Assembly: GCA_003134995.1 (NCBI GenBank)
Contig: PLDC01000019.1
Location: 530,517-594,516 of the forward strand
Reading direction: 5' to 3'
Source: Acidobacteriaceae bacterium
GTDB lineage: Bacteria > Acidobacteriota > Terriglobia > Terriglobales > Acidobacteriaceae
Length of the DNA: 64,000 bases
The notes under the pieces were generated by a model. The model was given only the letters and a program-made list of their open reading frames with translations. It ran no database searches and was not told the DNA's origin. Positions 32,421-39,599 of this stretch are shown piece by piece. The position numbers and the translations under genes were made by a program. The stretch's first letter is position 1, and each line of letters opens with the position of its first letter.

Positions 32421-33554
32421 CTACTTCGCGTGACACAGTCCATCCCTCCAGACAAAATGATCTTTCTCGCAGGCCGCTTGCGTGTTCCACGAACCCAGCG
32501 CTGCGAGCTCGTTGGTGGGGATGTCCACGAAGGCGCCCTCATCATCAGAGATGTAGAGGCGAGTCACCGACCCGATCAATAGTTTTCGTTTGTATGAGAT
32601 GGAGAACCCGTTGTTCAGCAAGGCGATGCTCGGTCCCGCTGCTTCTTTGCCCTGAGGCGGCTTCGCCTGCGACCTCTTGTCAGCCTTCTTATTGAAGTCC
32701 CTGACGATGTGGGCCACATAGGCGCTGGTCTCGGGCGGTATACCCGAATGCTGCTCAAAATACTGCTCAACGCGCTCCTGTCCGACCTTATAAGCGGCAA
32801 GAGCCTTGATGAGGTCGAAGTCGTATCGATCCAGCAGCTCGCGCAAGTGTTGTGCGGCGCCTTGGGGGGAAATCGGTGGCACGTTGAATTCGGTTCCAGC
32901 ATTGAGAACGCTACTCAGGAGATCTGGATCAAGGCGATAGGTGTCACTGGCTACCTTCACAGCCTGATCCAAGTTGGCAAACGGGGGAGCTGAACTGACC
33001 TTCAAGTGTGCTGAATCGAGCGCTTCCTGGAGACCTTGAATCGAAAGGGCTATCACCTCGCCGGGGTCCGAGCGATCACAACCGAACTCCACCATCAGAG
33101 TTTTGTGCTTCTTCAAGTCTGCGACGAAGGCTCCTGGATCGGGAGGAGTAAGGCCTTTGTGGTCATCAGTGATTCCCCAGTGTTCCGCGAGGGCCTTGCT
33201 ATCATCAAACTTGACTCGTATCGTGCGATGATGGCTGCTTGGTTCGTCTCCTTCAATCCAACAAGGAGAAGTGACGAATACAGGTGCATTTCCGTGTCCG
33301 CAGGGCTTTCCATTTTCGAAACAGAGCATTAGTTTGATGATGTATCCGGTGGATACGAATTGCGTGCTTACGTTGTCCATGGGATTGATTCGGGCGGCTG
33401 ACAAACTCCAATCCGTCCTTGGCTTTGTTTCAGAATTAGGGGTGATGGCTGTTGGACCTACAGGAGAAGGAGGCGCCTGAGTCGGAGGTGCCTCAGAGCA
33501 GCCCGCAAGAGATATTAAGAACGCTAATATTGCGCCTATCTGAGGGGTGTTCAA
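32421..33554 (-). CDS. Lipoprotein with degenerate lytic transglycosylase-like domain
   Basis: A 377-residue lipoprotein with lipobox LAGC at 16-19. Residues about 48-185 form a domain with Cys pairs, VKFDDSKALAEHWG and VEFGCDRSDPGEVIALSIQGLQEAL, reminiscent of type VI-associated VasI/TagO-like proteins. Residues about 200-290 (YRLDPDLLSSVLNAGTEFN, ISPQGAAQHLRELLDRYDFDLIKALAAYKVG, IPPETSAYVAHIVRDF) align with soluble lytic transglycosylases, but the catalytic Glu of the usual ESGFN motif is replaced by Gly220 and the LMQ-P segment is missing, so it is probably not active. The final 80 residues are unassigned. It is monocistronic. Confidence 0.75.
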   Translation of the reverse strand: MNTPQIGAILAFLISLAGCSEAPPTQAPPSPVGPTAITPNSETKPRTDWSLSAARINPMDNVSTQFVSTGYIIKLMLCFENGKPCGHGNAPVFVTSPCWIEGDEPSSHHRTIRVKFDDSKALAEHWGITDDHKGLTPPDPGAFVADLKKHKTLMVEFGCDRSDPGEVIALSIQGLQEALDSAHLKVSSAPPFANLDQAVKVASDTYRLDPDLLSSVLNAGTEFNVPPISPQGAAQHLRELLDRYDFDLIKALAAYKVGQERVEQYFEQHSGIPPETSAYVAHIVRDFNKKADKRSQAKPPQGKEAAGPSIALLNNGFSISYKRKLLIGSVTRLYISDDEGAFVDIPTNELAALGSWNTQAACEKDHFVWRDGLCHAK

Positions 33555-33659
33555 TGAGAGCCTCCAGGCTGGAGCAGCATATGATTTTATGCCTTTCGTT
33601 AAGACGATTTTGTTGAGCTCCTTAACCTGGTTGCGGAACGGGGGCTGGCACGGGATGGC

Positions 33660-33760
33660 CCACCGGTGGCTTCACGGGTGGGGAAACTGGGGACAGACGA
33701 CGTTCCCCAGTTTTTCGTCGAATGGAGGCTGGCGAACGTCCCATCTGCCCTCCGTTTTTC
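33660..33760. repeat. ggggaaactgggga-type word repeats
   Basis: ggggaaactggggacagacg (33680-33699) is answered in inverted form by cgttccccagtttttcg (33702-33718), followed by the looser cgaacgtcccatctgccctc (33735-33754). This lies between the lipoprotein gene and the C39-like gene. Confidence 0.5.
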
Positions 33761-33769
33761 TCGAGCTTC

Positions 33770-34180
33770 TCACAGCGGGGTTTCTTCAATTTTTTCGATT
33801 CGGACAACGCATTCCACCTTTTGACCAATCAGCCTACCGAACAGCGTGGACATATCGAACGGTGTAGGTGTCCTAGGGCTGGGGTCGTAGACTGATTCAG
33901 TCTCGTCGATGACAAAGACGTGCCCTTCGCTTTCGGGTTCAGCGGCGGGAACAACCGCTACCAGACGCCGAACCCCGCTCCACCGACCGACGCCAGTCCT
34001 GTCCGCGAAGGAAATGTCATACCTTTTTTCGAGCAATGTGAACGTAAGGCCGTGAAAGTTATTCCACTTGCGTTCTCTCGACGTAAACCAGTCCTTTACT
34101 TCGTCGTATTCCTTGTCGAGCATCATCGCAAGGCAAGCAATCATGCAGTCGTCTTCAGTCCGCTGTTCAACCCTCTTCAT
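33770..34180 (-). CDS. C39-like papain-fold peptidase domain protein
   Basis: A 136-residue single-domain protein. QRTEDDCMIACLAMML carries the Q-x5-C motif of C39 and related bacteriocin-processing peptidases, with Gln6 as oxyanion residue and Cys12 as nucleophile; GHVFVIDE provides His87 and the following DETESVYDP the Asp. C39 peptidases cleave double-glycine leaders and are normally fused to ABC transporters, but this one is free-standing and has no transporter or peptide gene beside it. An immunity, regulatory or peptide-trimming role is possible. No obvious ribosome binding site precedes ATG 34180. Confidence 0.75.
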   Translation of the reverse strand: MKRVEQRTEDDCMIACLAMMLDKEYDEVKDWFTSRERKWNNFHGLTFTLLEKRYDISFADRTGVGRWSGVRRLVAVVPAAEPESEGHVFVIDETESVYDPSPRTPTPFDMSTLFGRLIGQKVECVVRIEKIEETPL

Positions 34181-34215
34181 CGCGCTATGCTACACCACGA
34201 GCGCCGTGTGCCCCA

Positions 34216-34264
34216 TTTCTCGCGTTCTTTGCGAGAAAGCCTGCCCTGAGCGAGTCGAAGGGTG
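34216..34264. repeat. REP-like hairpins
   Basis: TTTCTCGC / GCGAGAAA (34216-34223, 34231-34238) form an 8-bp stem; the adjacent ctgccctgagcgagtcgaag (34241-34260) is a degenerate relative of the TGTCATCC-type REP element at 2341. Confidence 0.55.
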
Positions 34265-34283
34265 GGGCTTTTGGCAGGGATTT

Positions 34284-34555
34284 CTATGAAATCAGCCTGT
34301 CATAGGTTTTGTGATCGCCAATCCAGAACCACAAATATCCGTCCTCACGTTTGATCGCGCCAGGGCGCGATAGCTTAACGTGATTCGAGCGGACCATATT
34401 TCCTGTCCGCGGCGCTCTCCCACCTTCTTGAATTGCAAGGAAGGATGCTGCGGGTCTGCTTTTAGCAGTGAAAAACGTTGGTCTGCGCGGGCGCGTATTT
34501 CGCGCGGAAGGGCAAGGTATTCGTGCCAGAAATCGGTGGCGGCGTGGTGCTGCAT
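34284..34555 (-). pseudogene. RelE/ParE-like toxin, frameshifted
   Basis: The reading frame from ATG 34555 encodes DFWHEYLALPREIRARADQRFSLLKADPQHPSLQFKKVG and WSARITLSYRALA, the front of a RelE-superfamily toxin. The expected ending, REDGYLWFWIGDHKTYDRLIS, is present in another frame down to TAG at 34284-34286. A single-base deletion or sequencing error in the GC-rich spot near 34362-34372 separates them; as read, the frame runs on into an unrelated tail to 34292. It follows its partner gene by 6 bases. The toxin would be an mRNase if intact. Confidence 0.75.
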
Positions 34556-34561
34556 GGAGCG

Positions 34562-34768
34562 CTAAAGCGGCCGAAGGCGACCGTTCTTTTCGTCGTCCAA
34601 AGCGCGTTGAATCGCTGTGTCGAGACTCCCCGCCGAAAGATCGGATGGAAGGCGAGCGTCCATCGGCTGCGGAAAGTGTTGCTCAAGCCACACGTATAAT
34701 TCCTGCAACTCTTGCGGCGTAAGAGCTCCGATCGCTCGTTCAACTTCCTGGAGAGTCTTTGGGCTCAT
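34562..34768 (-). CDS. Putative antitoxin partner of the RelE-like gene
   Basis: A 68-residue protein, MSPKTLQEVERAIGALTPQEL, followed by QELYVWLEQHFPQPMDARL and a C-terminal TAIQRALDDEKNGRLRPL segment. Such proteins, with an N-terminal helical dimerisation region and a disordered acidic C-terminus that wraps the toxin, commonly precede RelE-type toxins. GGAG lies six bases upstream of ATG 34768; ATG 34780 is an alternative, and the much longer frame from 34996 crosses the neighbouring promoter and is not credible. Its toxin gene is frameshifted, so the module may be decaying. Confidence 0.65.
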   Translation of the reverse strand: MSPKTLQEVERAIGALTPQELQELYVWLEQHFPQPMDARLPSDLSAGSLDTAIQRALDDEKNGRLRPL

Positions 34769-34897
34769 GGATTTCTCCATTTTACCCCGGCTGGGGCGAG
34801 CCGCCAAGGCAACAGTTGTAAAGCGCCGCTGCTTAGTTTCTTCCACACCATCGAGGGTGTCAGGGCGGGTGCCCGGGCAAAATTTCTTAGGACGATT

Positions 34898-34926
34898 TGT
34901 CGAATTCCGGTGGGACCGTTCGACTA
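34898..34926 (+). promoter_or_regulatory. ECF42-type promoter of DGPF gene 1
   Basis: TGTCGA (34898-34903) and CGACTA (34921-34926) are 17 bases apart, 50 bases before ATG 34977. The two boxes match the -35/-10 type reported for ECF42 sigma factors and recur before both other DGPF genes in the window. Confidence 0.75.
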
Positions 34927-34976
34927 CGTGGTGAAGGCCGGGCAACCGGCCCGCCAGAAAACACAAGGAGAACACC

Positions 34977-35402
34977 ATGCGCTTCATGATGATCATGTTT
35001 CCGAAAGACTACACAAACGCGAAACCCGGCTGGGTGCCCGACTTTAAAGAGATGGAGGCGATGGGAAAGTACAACGAGGAACTAGGGAAAGCCGGGGTGC
35101 TGGTCGCGCTCGACGGGCTGACTCCGCCCGCGACGATGAGCGCGCGCGTCACCTTCAAGGGCGGAAAATCGAAAGTGACCGACGGTCCGTTTACCGAAGC
35201 GAAGGAAGTGGTCGGCGGCTACTGGATCATCCAGGTGAAGTCGCGCGAAGAGGCGCTCGAATGGGCCGCGCGCATCCCCGGAAAGGATAACGAAATGGTC
35301 GAAGTTCGCCGGATGTTTGACATGACCGACTTCGACCCCGAGACCCAAAAGGAGATCCAAAAGAAGTTCGGCGACGACGTGGCCGCTGAGATGCGCCAGT
35401 AG
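34977..35402 (+). CDS. DGPF/YCII-domain protein
   Basis: A 141-residue protein of the YCII-related (DGPF) family: MRFMMIMFPKDY opens the ferredoxin-like fold, and KVTDGPFTEAKEVVGGYWIIQVKSREEALEWAARIP contains the eponymous DGPF motif. These small proteins are genetically coupled to ECF42 sigma factors; some YCII proteins have a His-Asp active site, but the function here is unknown. AAGGAGAACACC precedes ATG 34977, and the ECF42-type promoter lies 50 bases upstream. It is the first of three such genes downstream of the sigma factor. Confidence 0.92.
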   Translation: MRFMMIMFPKDYTNAKPGWVPDFKEMEAMGKYNEELGKAGVLVALDGLTPPATMSARVTFKGGKSKVTDGPFTEAKEVVGGYWIIQVKSREEALEWAARIPGKDNEMVEVRRMFDMTDFDPETQKEIQKKFGDDVAAEMRQ

Positions 35403-35421
35403 TAAAACAACTCTCCGCGCT

Positions 35422-35468
35422 GGGAAACCGGGGACCTGTCCCCCGGTTTTCCCCCCGGTTTTTCCCAA
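35422..35468 (+). terminator. Terminator-like hairpin and word repeat
   Basis: AAACCGGGGACCTGTCCCCC folds with GGTTTT (stem AACCGGGG / CCCCGGTT, 35426-35448), then a second ccccccggtttttccc follows. It belongs to the gggaaaccgggg word family and lies 20-65 bases after the DGPF stop, ending in T-rich DNA. Confidence 0.6.
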
Positions 35469-35568
35469 TCTTTTACAACGGTTTTACTTTTTCATGACAT
35501 CTAAGGGAGTCTGCTTTTGTAAAATGTCCGCGAGTAAAACCAAGTTAAGATTTCATGAGGGGACAAAA

Positions 35569-36015
35569 ATGAACAACAAGATTCGTACATTGATTGCAAT
35601 GGCAGTGCCAGTTTTGGCCTTCGCCCTGGCGCCGAGCGCCGCCAAGGCGCAGAGCTACACCGGCAACTATCCAGTAGCAGTGACCGAGGTGAAAGCTGGC
35701 ATCGCCGGCACCATCCCCGGCGGCAACGTAAACTTCTGCCTGGAGCTGACCGACAATGGCGACTACGGCAGGCCGCACAGCGGCACGGCGACGCTGGGGG
35801 ACTATGAAGGCGGTACGCTCACCGGTGGGGAGTTCTATGTTCTCGGCAACATGATCTTTGTGAACTTCGCGATAAGCTCGGACAATGGTGAGACCGTGGG
35901 CCTGGTGCTATTCGCCCCCGCCAGCAACGGAAAAATTGGCACGGGCATTTTTGGGGACACCGGCGGAGTGCCGTCCTCTGGTCTGGCTAAGGTCGGCGCG
36001 AAAGGCGGATGTTGA
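35569..36015 (+). CDS. Secreted protein of unknown function
   Basis: A 148-residue protein with a clear signal peptide (MAVPVLAFALAPSAAKAQ). The mature part has Gly/Thr-rich beta-strand patterns (GTATLGDYEGGTLTGGEFYVLGNMIFVNFAISSDNGETVGLVLFAP) and only two Cys, one near the front (NFCLEL) and one as the last residue, which could form a disulfide. I do not recognise a family; a small beta-sandwich is likely. GAGGGGAC precedes ATG 35569; frames opening at 35494 lack a signal sequence. It is followed by a repeat element. Confidence 0.72.
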   Translation: MNNKIRTLIAMAVPVLAFALAPSAAKAQSYTGNYPVAVTEVKAGIAGTIPGGNVNFCLELTDNGDYGRPHSGTATLGDYEGGTLTGGEFYVLGNMIFVNFAISSDNGETVGLVLFAPASNGKIGTGIFGDTGGVPSSGLAKVGAKGGC

Positions 36016-36025
36016 ACTCACCTCG

Positions 36026-36124
36026 GAACGGGTGGGTAGGCTTTTGATCTCGCTGGCATCACGAACACTGTGAAGTGCCCGTCCTTCGCTTTTGCGAAGG
36101 ACGGGAGTCGCGTGCCACCCGCCG
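36026..36124. repeat. GGGTGG...CCACCC element, copy 1, with hairpin
   Basis: About 100 bases starting GGGTGGGTAGGCTTTTGATC and ending GTGCCACCCGCC. It contains a perfect 12-bp stem CCCGTCCTTCGC-TTTT-GCGAAGGACGGG (36078-36105). The core GGCTTTTGATCTCGC-GGCAT recurs in copy 2 at 40637-40732. It lies between the secreted protein gene and a converging VOC gene and may terminate transcription. Confidence 0.7.
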
Positions 36125-36126
36125 CG

Positions 36127-36573
36127 TTAACCGTAGATTTGGTCGGTGCTCTGTCCGACCTCGATGATGTAACCGTCGGGGTCGCGGATGTAGCAGCGGA
36201 TCTCGCCGTACTTGGGGATCGGCTCCGTAATGAACTCGGCCCCTCGACTTTTCCATAATTTGTAGCACGCTTGAATATCGGCAACGCGGAAATTCATAAA
36301 GCTGTTGATGTGATTCGGGTCGGGGACGCTGAGCGTGACCGTCGGCTTATCCGGGGTCGGGCCGCCGCCGACGTTGATTATCATCCAGATATTCGCAAGC
36401 TGAAGATATCCGGGCGCGTTGCCGTCACCCAGGCTCAGAATGCGAGCGCCGAAAACCTTTTCGTAGTAGTGAGCCGATCGGTTAATGTCGGCGACGGTGA
36501 GAAAATGCGCGATGCTGATCCCCTCCCGCGGGGGCATCTCATAGCTCTTCTGGTCGATCTGTACGACAGTCAT
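36127..36573 (-). CDS. VOC-superfamily (glyoxalase-like) protein
   Basis: A 148-residue protein with two beta-alpha-beta-beta-beta modules: ISIAHFLTVADINRSAHYYEKVFGARIL with His at the typical first metal position, and HINSFMNFRVADIQACYKLWKSRGAEF. The ending EIRCYIRDPDGYIIEVGQS carries the terminal Glu ligand of glyoxalase/dioxygenase-type enzymes. The substrate is unknown. AAAGGAGACGTTA precedes ATG 36573. It is unrelated in sequence detail to the PhnB-like gene at 13215-13688. Confidence 0.9.
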   Translation of the reverse strand: MTVVQIDQKSYEMPPREGISIAHFLTVADINRSAHYYEKVFGARILSLGDGNAPGYLQLANIWMIINVGGGPTPDKPTVTLSVPDPNHINSFMNFRVADIQACYKLWKSRGAEFITEPIPKYGEIRCYIRDPDGYIIEVGQSTDQIYG

Positions 36574-36848
36574 TAACGTCTCCTTTCGATACCGTGCTTT
36601 TCACAAATACCGTGTCCCGCGAGTTCCGGTTTCCACTCGAGGTCAGTGGCGGTGATTGCAGTGCTCATAAATTTCTCCGGCTAGTCGTCAACTTAATTAA
36701 GCCAGAAAGGCGACGACAAATCTATTGGACGAACGTATCAATCCATACCAAAGTATTGTTGGACGTTCGGGTCAGCAAGGCGGATCCTAACATTCCCGTG
36801 GGGCGGGCGCTGGGCCGGCCCTCACGAAAGATATGCTATACAAGAGCG

Positions 36849-37742
36849 ATGCGCGCTTTTATTTCGTGTGTGTTGCTGCTTCTGTTCTGCGCATCGATAC
36901 TCGCGCACGCGGAACCGGACCCTTCATGGACCACACCCATCGCGCCGTTCCGCATTGCCGACGACCTCTACTACGTGGGTAGCCAGGAACTGGCCAGCTA
37001 CCTCGTCGTCACCCCGAAGGGGAATATTCTTATCAATGCCAACCTCGCTACCTCGCCGTCGCAGATACGCGCGAGTGTGCAGAAGCTGGGCTTGCGCTGG
37101 ACTGACGTCAAGATTCTGCTCAACAGTCAGGCGCATTACGATCACATGGCTGGCGCGGCCGAGGTGATTCGCCAGACCCATGCGAAGAACATGGTGATGG
37201 AGGGCGACGTAAGCGTGGTTGAGACCGGCGCGCGGACAGATTTCCTGTCGCCCTCACCCAATATCCTCACCTACACTCCGGTGCACGTGGACCGGATTCT
37301 GCACGACGAAGACACCGTAAGCCTTGGGGGCGTGGTATTGACGGCCCATAAGACTGCCGGCCACACGCGCGGATGCACTACCTGGACCATGCGCTCTCAT
37401 CTGCCAGGCGAGCCAGCGGGAACATCGCGCAACATCGTCATCGTAGGAGGGACAAGCTTTTGGTCGGAGTATCACTTCGTCGCTACGCCCGGCCACGCGG
37501 TAAGCTATCCCGGCATTGTTCAGGATTTCCAACATACGTTTGCCGTCTTGCGGGACTTGCCATGCGATGTATTTCTTGGAGCGCACGGTCAGTATTTTGA
37601 TATGCTCACAAAACTGGGGCGCTATCCGCAGGATGGCCCCCGTGTCTTTATCGGCCCTGCAGGCTATAAAGATTTTGTCGCTGGCGCTCAGAAGACTTTC
37701 GAGCAGGAGTTGGCCAAACAGCAGGCCACCGCTGCACGTTGA
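36849..37742 (+). CDS. Subclass B3 metallo-beta-lactamase, GOB-like (Gln at zinc site 1)
   Basis: A 297-residue periplasmic metallo-beta-lactamase-fold hydrolase. Signal peptide LLLLFCASILAHA, then PFRIADDLYYVGSQELASYLVVTPKGNILINA. The metal motif reads Q94-A-H96-Y-D98-H99, with H172 (AGHTRG) and H246 (LGAHGQYFDM); the first ligand is Gln instead of His, as in the GOB enzymes of Elizabethkingia. Overall pattern from ILLNSQAHYDHMAGA onward matches B3 lactamases. It would hydrolyse beta-lactams including carbapenems if truly of this class, but the lactonase-like relatives make activity unproven. I chose ATG 36849 since the upstream frame lacks a signal peptide. Confidence 0.85.
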   Translation: MRAFISCVLLLLFCASILAHAEPDPSWTTPIAPFRIADDLYYVGSQELASYLVVTPKGNILINANLATSPSQIRASVQKLGLRWTDVKILLNSQAHYDHMAGAAEVIRQTHAKNMVMEGDVSVVETGARTDFLSPSPNILTYTPVHVDRILHDEDTVSLGGVVLTAHKTAGHTRGCTTWTMRSHLPGEPAGTSRNIVIVGGTSFWSEYHFVATPGHAVSYPGIVQDFQHTFAVLRDLPCDVFLGAHGQYFDMLTKLGRYPQDGPRVFIGPAGYKDFVAGAQKTFEQELAKQQATAAR

Positions 37743-37786
37743 CCTTCCACATCGATTCACTCCATTGATTCACTCCGGGAGGATTC

Positions 37787-38182
37787 ATGCCGAACACACA
37801 GACGTTGCTAGCTCAGGCCTACTCTGCCTTCAATCATCGGGATATCGACAGCGCCCTGGCGCTCATGAGTAAGAACGTCAGCTGGCCCAAGGCGTCCGAA
37901 GGGGGACGTGTCGTCGGCAGAGAAGAGATTCGGTCGTACTGGACCCGGCAGTGGAAGGAATTCGATCCTCACGTGGAACCGCTTGAGGTGATCGAGCACG
38001 AAGGCGGCATTACCGAAGTGAAAGTTCATCAGCTCGTGAAAAGCCTTGCTGGCGATGTTCTTTCCGATAGCGAAGTGTGGCACGTCTACACCATTGCCGA
38101 CGGCCTCATCGAGCGCATGGACATCAAGGAAGGCGAGACGAGCTCGAACGCGACCCCATCCGCAGCATTCTCCAGACACTAA
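37787..38182 (+). CDS. SnoaL-like/NTF2-fold protein
   Basis: A 131-residue protein of the NTF2-like superfamily: LLAQAYSAFNHRDIDSALALMSKNVSWPKASEGGRVVGREEIRSYWTRQWKEFDPHVEPLEV followed by IADGLIERMDI is the usual alpha-beta cone pattern. Members are small ketosteroid isomerase-like or polyketide cyclase-like proteins, or simple ligand binders. GGGAGG precedes ATG 37787. It lies 44 bases after the beta-lactamase-like gene and may share its transcript. It ends before the second ECF42-type promoter. Confidence 0.88.
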   Translation: MPNTQTLLAQAYSAFNHRDIDSALALMSKNVSWPKASEGGRVVGREEIRSYWTRQWKEFDPHVEPLEVIEHEGGITEVKVHQLVKSLAGDVLSDSEVWHVYTIADGLIERMDIKEGETSSNATPSAAFSRH

Positions 38183-38245
38183 CCTGCATCAGGTCTGCCG
38201 CTGACACTCGGGCGCCTCAGCAGACTGAAAAAAGATTCGACGACC

Positions 38246-38273
38246 TGTCGAATTCCTTCCGGCCGTTCGACTA
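38246..38273 (+). promoter_or_regulatory. ECF42-type promoter of DGPF gene 2
   Basis: TGTCGA (38246-38251) and CGACTA (38268-38273) with a 16-base spacer, 66 bases before ATG 38340. The leader that follows (about 38274-38307) is closely similar to the leader of DGPF gene 1. Confidence 0.75.
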
Positions 38274-38339
38274 TATCGTGAAGGCAGGACAACCGGCCCG
38301 CCCAAAGACTAAACGACCGCTATTACAGGAGGAGAAGTC

Positions 38340-38708
38340 ATGCCACAGTATCTACTTGCTATCTACCACGCCGACAACTACGACCCGTCGGTTGAAACCG
38401 CAGCCATGATGGAGAATATCCACGCGCTCAACCGCGAAATGATTGCTGCCGGCGCCAGGAAGTTCGCCTGCGGCCTTTCCCCGGCGGGCAACGCCAAGTC
38501 GCTGCGGGTTCAGACCGACGGCAAGGTGCACGTCACCGACGGGCCCTACACCGAGACCAAGGAGCACATGGGCGGTTTCTGGATACTTGAAGCCGCTAAT
38601 CTGGACGAGGCGCTGGCGTGGGCGCGCAAGGGTGCTGTCGCCTGCCGTGCGTCGGGCGAGGTGCGCGAGCTTCTTTTCAACCCGGCCGCGAAGCCAGCAA
38701 CGGAATAG
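38340..38708 (+). CDS. DGPF/YCII-domain protein
   Basis: A 122-residue YCII-related protein: MPQYLLAIYHADNYDP, LRVQTDGKVHVTDGPYTETKEHMGGFWILEAANLDEALAWARKGAVACRASGEVREL. The DGPY-T-E-K-E-x-M-G-G segment is the conserved loop. It resembles the other DGPF proteins here but is clearly diverged from them. AGGAGGAGAAG precedes ATG 38340, and an ECF42-type promoter lies upstream. Function unknown beyond the link with ECF42 sigma factors. Confidence 0.93.
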   Translation: MPQYLLAIYHADNYDPSVETAAMMENIHALNREMIAAGARKFACGLSPAGNAKSLRVQTDGKVHVTDGPYTETKEHMGGFWILEAANLDEALAWARKGAVACRASGEVRELLFNPAAKPATE

Positions 38709-38803
38709 GCGCACTCGCCACTTCGGAATATGCGCCGTCTTGACCATAAGATGAACGCGCCAGCGGGAAGCTACGCCTCTGGCCCACTCTCAGGAGGGAA
38801 ACA

Positions 38804-39532
38804 ATGCGGCAAAATAAGGTTGGAGCAATCGCAGTCGAAAGCTTCGCACTATTGGTCGCGCTAGGTACGGCGTACCTCGGCACGCCGAATCAAGCCACGG
38901 CACAGGCCGCCACACCACATGCCGCCACACCGTATGCGAACTTAGCCCCGATCGACCAATACCTCATGACGGATCAAGCCGCTGAAATAGCCTTGGCGCG
39001 AACCGCAGCGCCAGACTCCATTTCACGCGATGCCGAGGTAATGGTTCTAGGGCGGCATGGTTTCGAAACGGCGGTCAAGGGCAAGAACGGTTTCGTGTGT
39101 ATCGTGGGACGCTCGTTTACATCCGCTCCCGATGCTGAGTTTTGGAATCCGAAAGTGCGGGTTCCCATGTGTGTGAACGCGGCAGCCGCGCATTCCTACC
39201 TTGTGCGCTTCACCAAAGAGACCGAGTGGGGACTAGCGGGGCGCACGCCCGCTCAGATGAACGAGTCTATCGCCACTGCCCTCGCCAAAAAAGAACTGCC
39301 GGCGATGGAATCCGGGGCGATGTGCTACATGATTTCGAAGCAAGGCAATGGCGGCGACACCACGCCGCACTGGCCTCCGCACCTCATGTTTTTCTATTCG
39401 GACACCGACCCCGCAATAGGGGGAGCGAATCTGCCGGGCTCCCCCGTCGTGGGTATGAGCGACCCCGTGGAGCACCTGACGCAGTTCGTGATTCCTGTGC
39501 AACGCTGGTCGGACGGAACCGAAGGCCACTAA
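38804..39532 (+). CDS. Secreted or anchored protein of unknown function
   Basis: A 242-residue protein. The N-terminus (VGAIAVESFALLVALGTAYLG) is a signal peptide or anchor. The mature part includes IDQYLMTDQAAEIALARTAAPDSISRDAEVMVLGRHGFETAVKGKNGFVCIVGRSF, SGAMCYMISKQGNGGDTTPHWPPHLMFFYSDT and QFVIPVQRWSDGTEGH. Two or three Cys residues could pair. AGGAGGGAAAC precedes ATG 38804. I do not know the family name; it looks conserved, with rare Trp, His and Cys spread evenly. It may be co-expressed with the DGPF gene 95 bases upstream. Confidence 0.75.
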   Translation: MRQNKVGAIAVESFALLVALGTAYLGTPNQATAQAATPHAATPYANLAPIDQYLMTDQAAEIALARTAAPDSISRDAEVMVLGRHGFETAVKGKNGFVCIVGRSFTSAPDAEFWNPKVRVPMCVNAAAAHSYLVRFTKETEWGLAGRTPAQMNESIATALAKKELPAMESGAMCYMISKQGNGGDTTPHWPPHLMFFYSDTDPAIGGANLPGSPVVGMSDPVEHLTQFVIPVQRWSDGTEGH

Positions 39533-39599
39533 GCCGGACTGTGCAAAGGGCGCATAAGCGCTGGTACGTTCTTACATAAGAGCAGGAGAGGATGATCAA

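Noticed and set aside
34712..35047. Frames reading FDYVVKAGQPAR (also 38077-38409) as genes
   Set aside because: They run through the ECF42-type promoter and into the DGPF genes in the wrong frame; treated as leader similarity instead.
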